Of a stretch of 51,896 bases of DNA, positions 1 through 9,967 are shown one piece after another. Below the pieces are notes generated by a model, which did no database searches, was not told the origin of the DNA, and saw only the letters and a program-made list of their open reading frames with translations. Positions within the stretch are counted from its first letter, which is position 1; each line of letters starts with the position of its first letter. Source of the stretch: Lichtheimia corymbifera B2541 (lineage: Eukaryota > Mucoromycota > Mucoromycetes > Mucorales > Lichtheimiaceae); assembly GCA_000697475.1 (NCBI GenBank), contig JNEU01001136.1, forward strand, positions 1-51,896. The letters run 5' to 3'. The translations under genes were made by a program, and so were the position numbers.

Positions 1-946
1 ATGTCAATGCTGCAGTTGTCTTGTTCTGATTGTCTTTGACTGAATGGCAAGTCCATGGCGTATATGCCGCAGTACAACACCCGCATTCCTTGACGCTGCA
101 CGTTCCCTTGTACACTCTTCTGCCACAACCAATCGTAACAGCATTCGTTCCAGCAGTTGCTTATAGCAAGGACTCCATTGTCTCAAACAGCATTCACAAC
201 CTTGTCGCTCTACTACAACACACGCTCTTGCCACCCTCATCTACACGACCAAACGTAGCAGCAGTTGCCATTAGCAAAGCCTTTGCTCCATTGTTTCAAG
301 TTACTTGCCGCCTCTTCACGTGGACAGCTGATAGTCATTGTATAACAGCAGCTTTATTTACGTGTGGCAACTTGCAATGATGCATACGACTTCTAATGGA
401 TGGTCCCGTATCAGCTATCAAGTATCCCGCAATACAAGCACTCTTCGCCTGGTTGAGCTGCAATGAAAATGACCAAGAAAGAGAGACCAACACTCGGATG
501 GAAAAGGAAGCATATCAGCAGCGATCACAGAGGCTATCTTCAACCAACATATTGGATTTGGATGGATGGATGCAATCAAGTGCAGTAATGTGGAATCCTG
601 GAACGTTGCTTTGGCTACTTGGCTCGTCGTCAGCAGTAACGAACACGTGGATACGGCTGAGGATGATGATGGATTGGATGAATTGGATGGCATGGAAACG
701 AGGGTTTATATCTTTGACAAGAAAGGATTTATCACCATGGGTGATATTGCAACATTCAAGTCAATGCATGCGACAACTACTTTTACAATCATGGATGAAG
801 ATGCTATGATGGCAGCAACCAAGAATACAATGACACAACGACACCTGCTGATTCTTTGTGATACACTGGTTCGCATCTGGAAGGAATGGAAGGATAGAAA
901 TTTGAAGGCCGGAAGAGGAGATTGGATTATACCCACATCATTATAA
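1..946 (+). pseudogene. Left copy of a dispersed repeat-family gene (decayed)
   Basis: This segment matches the reverse complement of 50833-51643 over nearly its whole length, starting at base 1, so it may extend beyond the window. The matching peptide begins around 396 (reads about SAIKYPAIQALFAWLSC, compared with SAIRYTAMQAIFTWLSC in the other copy). It then needs a frame change near 590-640 to reach the shared acidic stretch AEDDDGLDELDG, which is read from 566 to 946. The upstream part (about 30-380) is Thr/Ser/Ala-rich, changes frame between copies, and contains two related blocks 108 bp apart, at about 151 and 259. I do not recognise the product. The frame conflicts suggest a pseudogene or a spliced gene whose introns I cannot place. 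Confidence 0.55.
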
Positions 947-2617
947 CGAGACGCCCTTGTTCCTTCTGTCATATTACATTCATTAAAGATTCATTGTTCA
1001 TATGCTGATTAGACGATGGGTAGTACCAATAACTGATTGTATACATGTTTAAGTAGACGCTTTTATCTTCAATGTTAATAAACCCATAGTAATGGTACCC
1101 AACAAGCCTGCTTGTCACGGAAGCTTGATCCATTGTAAGCTTAAATCCTTGCGGCTAAGAAAGATGATGAGCTCTGTGGCACAAGTACATAATGCTTACC
1201 TATGACAACGTCCCTATCAGCATGATCCACCTTGTATGTATAGCCTTATATAAGAACGAACACTAGAGTCAAACAATACCATTACCGCTCATAGTCTTGG
1301 ATGCACTGGTCATTTATGCTTGTTAACCACACCATCATAGGCAGACCTTACTATTTAGGGATTGTCTATCATGCACTCTCCACCAGTAAGAACCCTTCAA
1401 ACCTTGCCCCTATTAGTTTTATTACACGAGTCCCTCTGCATCTTTTGCACTATCAGGGTCAAGCTATTTAACAATGAACAATGATCACTTGTCGTACAGC
1501 ATGCATAGTAAGGTCCGCCTTTGATAGCCCGTATGGCACTTTTTTCAAGTTGATCATGATATGGTCAATAAGCCAAAAATGATCACTGCATCCGAAAGAA
1601 TCTTGTTTTAAAGTGGATGAAGCGTGAGACGTATGTATTCATGTCTCGCAAGAAGGTCGCCCCAGGATGATTTTAATCCAGTTGACAGCAGCAGAGAATG
1701 GACGTTGACGTCAATTATGAGAGGCTTTTAGCATTACAAGATGCTTTTCGATGCGCTGATCATTTCTGGAATACTAACCATACCATGTTTGATTGTACAA
1801 TCTAAGTATTAGTACGAGTGATCTCCTTATTGATGGGAGCGTGATCGGTAGCTCATGTATGCAAAGTGAAGGACTTTTTTTTATTAAGGAAAACATCGAG
1901 CATGCTAGGAAAAAGAATGCTTCGGCTGTTGTTGGATCATCATTATCATGGTAAAGTGTAAAATGACACACACCCTTTTGCTATACGTGAGGATCATTCA
2001 TTTTATTTACGTGTATCTATTATTGCCTATCATGAGGATGAGGATGAGGATGGTTGATGTTTCAGTGGATGGTGTGTGTGGGGAGTAATTGAGTGGCCTC
2101 AGTGTAATAGCAGGGGGACGGCAGCTCCACAACTTGAGACAACGCTTCTTTTCCTTTTTATCCCTCCTCTGCTTTTATCCCCCAATTCACGACATCTCGA
2201 TCGAGGTAATGTATTATAAAAGAGTGCTGTTGTTGGTTGTGAGGTACTAATGTAGTTCTGAACAGGCATTGTCAAGCGTGTCCAAGTGCTGAGAAATGAG
2301 CGTGGTTGTCATGGGGATATCGTTGCTGCCTCTTGTTCATTGCTACTCCCGCTCTACGCTTGGTGTCAACAGGTACATTCAAAGCCCAATGTTGCAGCCG
2401 ATCTGGTTCCATTGACGTGTTTGCTTGTATAGAGGGCAACTTTGGTTTCAAGACATTGGCTCATTTGGCGTTTTGTTTCGGCTCACCAACACCACACCAC
2501 GGTTTTCCGGTTTCCAGTAACCAACAACAAAGGGTCTTTGTGTATATGGAAAAGGCAAGTGCAATGGGACAAACAATGAAAAAGGCGTTTATTGTATATG
2601 TGTGCTAACAATGAATT
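947..2617. other. Intergenic, no gene recognised
   Basis: About 1.7 kb of AT-rich sequence. The ORFs here are under 70 codons and resemble nothing I know. There is a short GAGGAT tandem run near 2034-2051. A TATAAAAG motif at 2214-2221 could be a promoter element, but no clear coding region follows it. Confidence 0.4.
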
Positions 2618-2689
2618 GTATAGGCTTTTTTGGTCAGGCAGTGCAACTGGTGCATCATGATCTCTTTGGGTTCGACTCCCAGCCTGTAT
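2618..2689 (+). repeat. tRNA-like sequence, possible head of a tRNA-derived SINE
   Basis: A box B match (GGTTCGACTCC, 2669-2679) sits in a T-arm-like hairpin, TTGGG-TTCGACT-CCCAG. The flanking octamers GTATAGGC (2618-2625) and GCCTGTAT (2682-2689) can pair over 8 bp with two G-U pairs, as an acceptor stem would. A box-A-like stretch, CAGTGCAACTGG, lies at 2639-2650. The middle resembles an elongator tRNA-Met (CATGATC), but the spacing between box A and box B is about 14 nt too short, so a functional tRNA is unlikely. The following few hundred bases are more GC-rich than the surroundings, which would suit a SINE body. This is inference only, since no second copy lies in the window. Confidence 0.3.
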
Positions 2690-3970
2690 CAAGTGGCCGC
2701 TGCGTCGCTCTGCACTAGCCAGTTGCTGGAAAAGCTTCTTGGAACGCGGCCAGGGCTCTAGAGGCCTGCGTTGAGTTGATGGGTCGATGACGATGGGTTG
2801 TGGGAGGAGCATGGCCACCCGTGTTGAGGGTAAAAGGGGATTTGCAACAGCTTGTAGTCGCCCCGGTCGTGGATGTGTTGACATCGGTGCAAACCAACAC
2901 GCTCTTCTCGTGATAGGCTCGTTCTTTTCCCTTGAGGATTTCTTTCATGAGGCGGAAGGATTGGGTATCATTCTTTCTTTGGAGAGGATGAAATGAGAAC
3001 AACTATGAGCCTGGACTCTACGTAAGTGAGTCCTTCCTTGCCATGGATCGAACTGGCCTTGCGTGATTCGTGCAGAGCTTTCTCAAAGACAAGGGATCGC
3101 CCTACGTTGCTCGTATGGTGGTGATTTGGTTTGTAAATCCTTCTGATTTGCTTTCTTCCTTTGAGAGGATCGCCTAACGGTATACCAAATCGTCATCATT
3201 CCCGGAATCAGATTGTCTAACTTGGCTCTTTTTTTTTTATTTATAGAGACGACGACCATGACATCCACAACAATGACGATAACGAACCCATTCTTTTCTA
3301 CTGGTGTGCCTTGGAAAGACATTGGGTGTCGACGACGAGGGACTAGATTGGACGACTGGTTGACGAGTACGAGTACGAGTACGATTACGAGGATGAATGA
3401 TGACGGATTCCCAAGATGACGATGGTGGCAAGGCAGCAACAAGATAGCAAGATAGCAAAAGATAGCAGGATGAAATGAAGCATTGCTTATTTTTTATTAC
3501 ATACGCACTTGTTGGACTTTGCTAGTAGCTTGTGGATGTACGTGATATAGCTTCGAAGATGGAATAATAAAGGTGGTTCGGTTATTGGTCATGAAAAAAG
3601 GATATGGGTTTTGTGAATTGTGATACAATAAGGAGGAGTAGGATGGCCTTGAGCGAGTGATCCCTCGCATTGAATCGATTACTGGCTGGCTGGTTTACAT
3701 ATACAAGTTGGTTTATTATGCAGCCCGCCCTTCTCCTACATGCAAATGTGATATGGAACCATACATGTACCTTGACATACCTTCATTATTGGATGTGGTT
3801 TACTTATGTACCTTTCTAAAGGCAATCATCAACATGATCCATTTGTGCAGCAACCTGTCAAGGATGTGTTTGTGTAACGACCACGTGCCATTTCACTCAG
3901 GTCTCCATCTTTCCGTTAATGCAGCCGACAATATCCACTAGGAAAAAGCAACTCCATCACGTTGACAGCA
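2690..3970. other. Intergenic, no gene recognised
   Basis: The part from 2690 to about 3110 is relatively GC-rich, and ORFs of 70-130 codons overlap there on both strands. None shows a known motif or plausible splicing. An imperfect GAGTAC tandem lies at about 3364-3385. The rest, to 3970, is AT-rich with no supported gene. Confidence 0.35.
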
Positions 3971-4736
3971 TCTCGGAAGAAAGATAAAATATCATTGCAA
4001 AGCATTTCAATATAATAGAAAGGCAATGCCTGGCACTTAAGTGCTAGGAATTCCTCACCTTGCACTGTGTTGCCATTCAATGCCAGGCCATATAGTAAAA
4101 TTGCTAGGCAGTGCTAGTCTTTCTATTAGTAGTGCCAGGCAGTGATATTCAGTGCCACGCAGTGCTAGGCTCCGTATTGTAATGCAAGGCAGTGATAGGC
4201 AGTGCTAGTCTTTACACTAGTAGTGCCACGCAGTGATATTCAGTGATAGGCAGTGCTAGGCTCTATATTGTAATGCAAGGCAGTGATAGGCAGTGCTAGT
4301 CTCTATATAAGTAATGCAAGGCAGTGATAGGCAGTGATAGGCAGACGATATTTTTTGAAAGCCCCCACCACCATCGCTCAGTGCATGGTGATAACGTTAT
4401 AAAGTTGCCGCTTTTTAAAACATGCATAGTTACCATTGGTTATCATTGCTTTGCATTACTTATATAGAGACTAGCACTGCCTATCACTACCTATCACTGC
4501 CTTGCATTACAATATAGAGCCTAGCACTGCCTAGCACTGAATATCACTGCGTGGCACTACTAGTGTAAAGACTAGCACTGCCAAGCACTGCCAAGCACTG
4601 CCAAGCACTGCTCTTGTGTTTCAGTGATATGAAGTGCAATCGAGTGCATCATGTAACATAAACTTTCACGTCTATCAAGCAGTGCACTGCCAAGCACTAC
4701 GGTGCACTTCAGGGATATTTTTTCTTTCTTTCGAGA
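3971..4736. mobile_element. 766-bp terminal-inverted-repeat (foldback/MITE-like) element built of short repeats
   Basis: The ends 3971-3993 and 4714-4736 are inverted repeats matching at 21 of 23 positions. Inside, about 10-bp units of the type CAGTGATAGG / CAGTGCTAGG are stacked head to tail. On the left they form a 91-bp higher-order repeat whose copies begin at 4107, 4198 and 4289. On the right the same units are present as the reverse complement: 4198-4317 pairs almost perfectly with 4453-4582, apart from about 10 extra bases on the right. The unique core is about 4340-4450. There is no ORF of interest. The RNA would fold into a long hairpin. Target-site duplication is not clear. Confidence 0.65.
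4198..4582. repeat. Inner inverted repeat arms (120/130 bp) with a 135-bp spacer
   Basis: The left arm 4198-4317 and right arm 4453-4582 are reverse complements. The right arm has one extra short unit (a CTATCACTAC repeat at about 4481-4490). The arms are made of the same units as the 91-bp repeat to the left. Confidence 0.75.
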
Positions 4737-5261
4737 TGAGCATATGTAAAACATAAAGGTGCCTGTATCTCTAAACTTTACAATGAAACGTGGGGTCTTT
4801 AATCGAACAAAGTTGCTCGTCAGGGCCAAAAGTATCTTGTGTGCAAGTTTCACGATCGTCGTGGCCATTCTCAGATTCACCCAATGTCACCACCAGCCAA
4901 AGTGGAACAGATAAGGTCCGCCTCTGGTGGCTGAACGGGATTTTCGAGCTGAGCATAGCATGATTAGTAGGGCAAGAATGTTTATTGCGTCCAAAAGTAT
5001 CATCATGTTGTTTTCCTTCAAGATCCCTTCTCAAATTATAAACCCATAGCATCATCATCACCATTTCCTTTCCCAATGTTGAATCCTTCATTAAAGTGAG
5101 TGCTGCAATGTGGATACAATGATATGGTAAAATAACATGTTTATGCAAGTAATAAAGAATCATACAACGTTGCATATGGATACAATATCAGATGAAAAGC
5201 AAATAAAAGGGTATGGTACATATGAAAAGAGTGAAATGCTATACAAAATAACGAAAGGTGT
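4737..5261. other. Intergenic region downstream of the Ca2+-ATPase gene
   Basis: About 525 bp between the repeat element and the stop codon of the minus-strand Ca2+-ATPase gene. It should hold that gene's 3' UTR. A 134-codon minus-strand ORF (4771-5175) has no recognisable motif, and I do not support it as a gene. Confidence 0.35.
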
Positions 5262-8200
5262 CTAGTGCTGATTATTATTGTGTTCTTTGGTTACTGCTGG
5301 TGGTGGTGATGCGAGTACAGCTGCTCCTGTGGATGGTGCTGCAGCCACGATGCTTGGGATAACAATGGATGCAGTAGCACTTTCACGTCGTGAACCCTTT
5401 TTGAATTCCATAACGCCATCTTGTACGCGATCATAAGTGTCGTTGCCAGCCAAGTATATAGAAGGATTGACGGGACTTGCTGGTACATAGCTTTCTCCAA
5501 GATAACGTTGTCGAGTAGCAGGCTTGAAAAAGATAAATCCAAAGGCTTTATCTGGGATAAGGCGAATCAGTGCACCAACAGGAATGGCAAAGAGGCCAAC
5601 GACGATAGAAAGTGCCCAAGAGGGACCATCGATGGGAGTGACTTGGAAAGCAACGCCACCAAAGTTGACGATAATGGCTTGTAGACAAACACAGAGGAAG
5701 AATACAAAGATAAAAAATTGATTGCGATGGATGTTTGTAAAAATGTTGAAGCTGCTATCAATGCGTCGGCAGCTATTATAGAGAAGAGTGAGTTGATGCA
5801 TTCATTATAATCATATTATCCATGCAACTTACTTGATTTCATTGAAGATCTGGCAAAACACAAAGGTGTTGAAGACAATGGTTTGAAGTGCTGGATCTTC
5901 GGGTGAGTAATCCAAGATACCGCCGTAAAGGAGTACAAAGGTGACAACCACTTGGAAGATTGCTTGGCCAATGATCATTTTCCACATCTTGAGAGAAATC
6001 AAAGGTGCCGATTTGGGTGTTGGATTGCGTTGTAAAAGTTCTTCTGTGGGTGGATCGGTTGCCAAAGCGAGAGCTGCGAGCGTATCCATGATGAGATTGA
6101 CCCATAAGAGTTGTACAGCAGTCAGTACTGATTTCTGGCTTTCACTGGCAACACCCGAGATAAAGGTAAGAATCACGGCTGTGATATTGACCGTCAATTG
6201 GAATTGCAAAAACTTGCGTACGGCATCATTGACACAGCGACCCCACATGATGGCTTTGACAATACTTTCAAAGTTGTCGTCCATAAGAATGATCGATGAT
6301 GCTTCCTTGGCCACCTCTGTACCGGCAACACCCATAGAGAAACCCACATCTGCCAACTTCAATGCTGGAGCATCATTGGTACCATCACCAGTAACAGCCA
6401 CTGTTTCACCAAGCAACTTGAGCCTCTCAACCAGGATACGTTTATCTTCAGGACTTGAACGAGCCAATACTTGTAGTCGAGGAATGACGGCATCCATCTC
6501 GTAGGGTGAAAGATTTCTGAATATAGGACCTTCCATGACGACACCACCCGTTGTATAAATGCCACATTGCTTGGCAATACTCTTGGCTGTCATGACATTA
6601 TCACCCGTCACCATACGTACGAAAACGCCAGCTTGTTGACATGTCTTGACGGCTTCCTTTACACGTGGACGTAATGGATCTTCAATACCGATGATACCAA
6701 TCAAAGTCAACCCATTGTCAGCGATAAGATCCTCATAAGGTGTTTCTTCTCCTTGAGCAGCGGTAGTCCATTGGTGCCGATAATCACGATACGCCACTGC
6801 AATCGTACGAAGACTATTGCTTGCATAAGACTGAATCATATGATCAATGTGTGCGCGATCATCCTTGGTCATTTCTTGACGTTTGCCATCCATAGTGAGG
6901 ATACTTGAGCATAAGCCGACAATGATTTCTGAGGCACCTTTGACATGCATACGATATAATTCGCCAGGAGACAAGCAAATGACTGTTGCCATTGCCTTGC
7001 GTTCTGAGCTGAATGGATAAACTTGTTCCACTGGATGTTGTTGGCGTACATTCTCGAATGAATTGCTGCCGATCTCTGCTGCAAAGTTAAGCATGGCTGT
7101 CTCAGTCTTGTTGCCCACAATAGCTGGTTGTCCCGATTCATCTTTGCCTTGAAATGCTGTGGAATTGACTGCGATGCCTTCGTTGAGAATGTGGATGAGC
7201 TCAGCATCTTGAGGGATCTGATCAATATCATGCGTGCCGCCACGTTCACTTTCAGTATCACTGGATGCACCACGACGAAATCGGAAAAAGGATGAGCTGA
7301 AAGTGCCTGCCACGACGGTCATTTTGTTTTGAGTCAATGTGCCAGTCTTGTCAGAACATACGGTGGTAGCGTTGCCCATTGTTTCACAGGATGCAAGCAC
7401 ACGGACCAAGTTGTTATCCTTGAGCATACGTTGAGTGGCATAAGCGAGTGCTAAAGAGCCATTGGTTAGTAATCTTCTCTCTCTAATCATTCATTCAATA
7501 TGCCTACTTACCCAATGTTACAGCCAATGGTAATCCTTCAGGAACAGCAACCACAATGACAGTGACGACCAGGATCAGGATACTCATCACATCGCCAACA
7601 ATCTGAGTCTTGTCAGTGGGAACACCATATCGGAAGCCAACAAAGTATCGAATCAACAAGGCCACAAGCATCAATCCTGCAGCGATAGAACCCAACTTTG
7701 CAATCATTTCAGCAAGGCCGTTAAGCTTGACTTGCAACGGTGTCATCTCATCTTCAGTGCGTAAGGCCATCATGGTACGTCCATTGTATGAATTGACGCC
7801 AATGCTGGTGACTAGATACGTGCCAACTCCTTCGAGAACCTTGGAACCGGAAATAAGGAAGGGATCGGGTACCGACGTGTGGTGATCTTGCTGCTTGGCT
7901 GCTAGTTCAGCGCACAATCGCCAATCCTGCTTGCGTACAGCGTCTGATTCTCCCGTCGCAGCCGATTCGTCGCATTTGACATTGTGTCCTTCGATAAAGA
8001 TACCATCGGCAGCCACCACTTCGCCAGGTTCCAAGTGCAAGACGTCACCGACTTGAACGTCGTGAATTGAAATCATTTCAATGCAGCCATTTCGTGTAGC
8101 CTAACATGTGACTATGATGAGCAACCCCAATAAAATACAACCATTTCATGATATACCTTGACAAGTCGATCCTCTTTTTTGGCATTCAGTTTGCGGAATT

Positions 8201-8899
8201 GCTTATCCTTTTGAAAGTCATTGATACTTCCAGCAAGAACAACAATGATGATAGCAACAATAATGGCTACACCTTCAACCCATTTAACTCCGGGAATTCG
8301 GTTTCCTTGTGAATCATATTCAGGTACCGCCACCGTTTCGTAAATGCCTACTGCTAATGATACCACCGAAGCAATAGCTAAAAGGATCTGTAAATAGAGA
8401 CAAAGTATAAGTATCATGGTTGAATGAATAAAATCCATCAGTCTATTTCTACCAGTGTTTTGTCACGAAAAGCCAATAGCATGAGTTGAAAGATATTCTT
8501 AGACTTTGTCTCGGGTAATGTGTTGTTCCCAAAGATTACGGTACGGCATGCCATGGTGTTTGTGTTTGTGGGAGACTGAAATGGTTTTGTTGCATCCGTA
8601 TCCATGGCAACAGCAGTTGTTATAGTGTCATCTGGGCAAAGACCATTATGCGTATGTGCATGCAAGCCACGTGCTACTCCATCCAGACCACCGTATTGAG
8701 ATAACAAATGTAAGTTCTTGGGATCCACAAGAGCGGACAACTGAGTGGCGGTAAATGCAAAGGGGTTGGATGGATCGACGTGTGGAGTGAGTAAGTCGAT
8801 CCCGATTGACGTGTTGTTGCTAGCCGCCGTGATACTTTCAGATCGCTCTTGATGTGATGATGGTGCTTGTAGTTTTTCTTTGTCGCTGCTGCTGCTCAT
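5262..8899 (-). CDS. PMC1: P-type Ca2+-transporting ATPase (PMCA/PMC1 type, P2B)
   Basis: Exons (minus): 8453-8899, 8157-8387, 7512-8100, 5833-7450, 5262-5772, giving 1131 residues. The protein pumps Ca2+ out of the cytosol at the vacuolar or plasma membrane, using ATP. Visible signatures are the actuator motif TGES (about residue 275), the transmembrane-4 motif PEGLPLAVTL (about 415-424), the phosphorylation motif SDKTGTLT (Asp at about 458), and the hinge motif GDGTNDAP (about 775). The C-terminal membrane helices follow, then a short tail of about 80 residues rich in Ser/Ala/Pro. All four introns have GT-AG ends and keep frame. Length fits fungal PMC1 proteins. No long C-terminal calmodulin-binding extension like that of animal PMCAs is evident, so any autoinhibitory region may be in the roughly 140-residue N-terminus (inference). 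Confidence 0.93.
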
Positions 8900-9967
8900 G
8901 GTCCATAGGTATATATATGTATATGTATTTACGTAAATGTGTTTTCTTTATGCTGGTAGTATGTAGCAGTGGCTGATGGAATCACCGAGTAAGGAAGGAG
9001 AAAGCAACATTAAGAAAAGGGGCTTTTATATGTACTCTAGCTTATCATGTGGGACACAACATGCGGTCATTTTTTAAGTAGTCCCAGGGAAACTCCAGAA
9101 AGATGTGCTTTTGTTGTGGATATTAATTGACAAATAGAATGAGCGACATGTTCTTTGTTCCTCTTACTCCTCACCAAGCTACCCGTCCACCTCTTCCCCA
9201 ACCTGGAAATTTGTTTCTTTTTCTTATCCACTACTTTGCACCCCGCGTACCGGACTGTGGCGTGTAAAATTAGTTTTGTGGGGGTGGGATGGTTTTGGGG
9301 GTGGTGGGAGATAAAAAAGAGGATCCGCACATACACACGCACCGTGCATCTCACTCGTTCGTCATCCGATATTGTTACACAAAAGAGCACGGATTGTTTC
9401 TATTTGACTCTTCTTTTCAACGATACCTGAAAGATCGATAGATGTCTTTTCAAGGTCAAGGTATAAAGCACAAGCTCACGTCGACATTTTCTGTCATTTC
9501 CAGTAGACTCGTTTACGTTGGCCTTCAGACAACGAACGATCGACACTTTTTTGCACACCACATTTTTGCTATCTCTTGTCAATAAAAGAAAACATTAAAG
9601 CACATTTGCCCCAACAAACAAACATCATTCCAAAACGTCACCATGCTTCACATGTTGTTCCATATGCATGGCTTAACCATCCATAGCTTTGTTATGATTT
9701 ATTGACACTCCCCATGTCCATTCCTCTGTTTCTCTTGCATAATGCTCAACTGATCTCCCATCAGTCGCTCGCCCACACCAAGAAGATTCCACATAGAATG
9801 TTACACAATGGAAGCTGTCAATGGAAAGGTACCCTTGTAAGCCAACACAATGCACCTGTTTTACTTGATCATGTACACTATCTCACTATCACTGCCACTA
9901 CTACTACTTCTGCTGCTGCTGATGCTGCTATTCTATGACCACGATGATCCAACCGCTGATTTCTTTT
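8900..9967. other. Intergenic: upstream of the Ca2+-ATPase and downstream of the SNF2 gene
   Basis: About 1.07 kb. It contains the 5' region of the Ca2+-ATPase gene and probably the 3' UTR of the SNF2 gene. Overlapping ORFs of 60-107 codons on both strands show no family features. I see no RNA gene. Confidence 0.4.

Noticed and set aside
1500..1620. Possible repeat shared with about 4905-5010 (TAAGGTCCGCCT)
   Set aside because: Only about 20 bp match well. The rest is too weak to call a repeat by eye.
2483..3002. Overlapping minus-strand ORFs of 95 and 133 codons in a GC-rich stretch
   Set aside because: Both look like open frames caused by base composition. They show no shared splicing or known domain.
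3025..3070. Possible minus-strand tRNA T-arm (GTTCGATCC)
   Set aside because: The flanking bases do not pair as a T-stem, and no acceptor stem is seen.
4010..4720. CRISPR array
   Set aside because: The regular short repeats have no unique spacers and lie in a eukaryotic genome. The structure is a nested tandem/inverted repeat.
4771..5175. 134-codon minus-strand ORF
   Set aside because: No motif, low-complexity start, and it partly overlaps likely 3' UTR of the Ca2+-ATPase gene.
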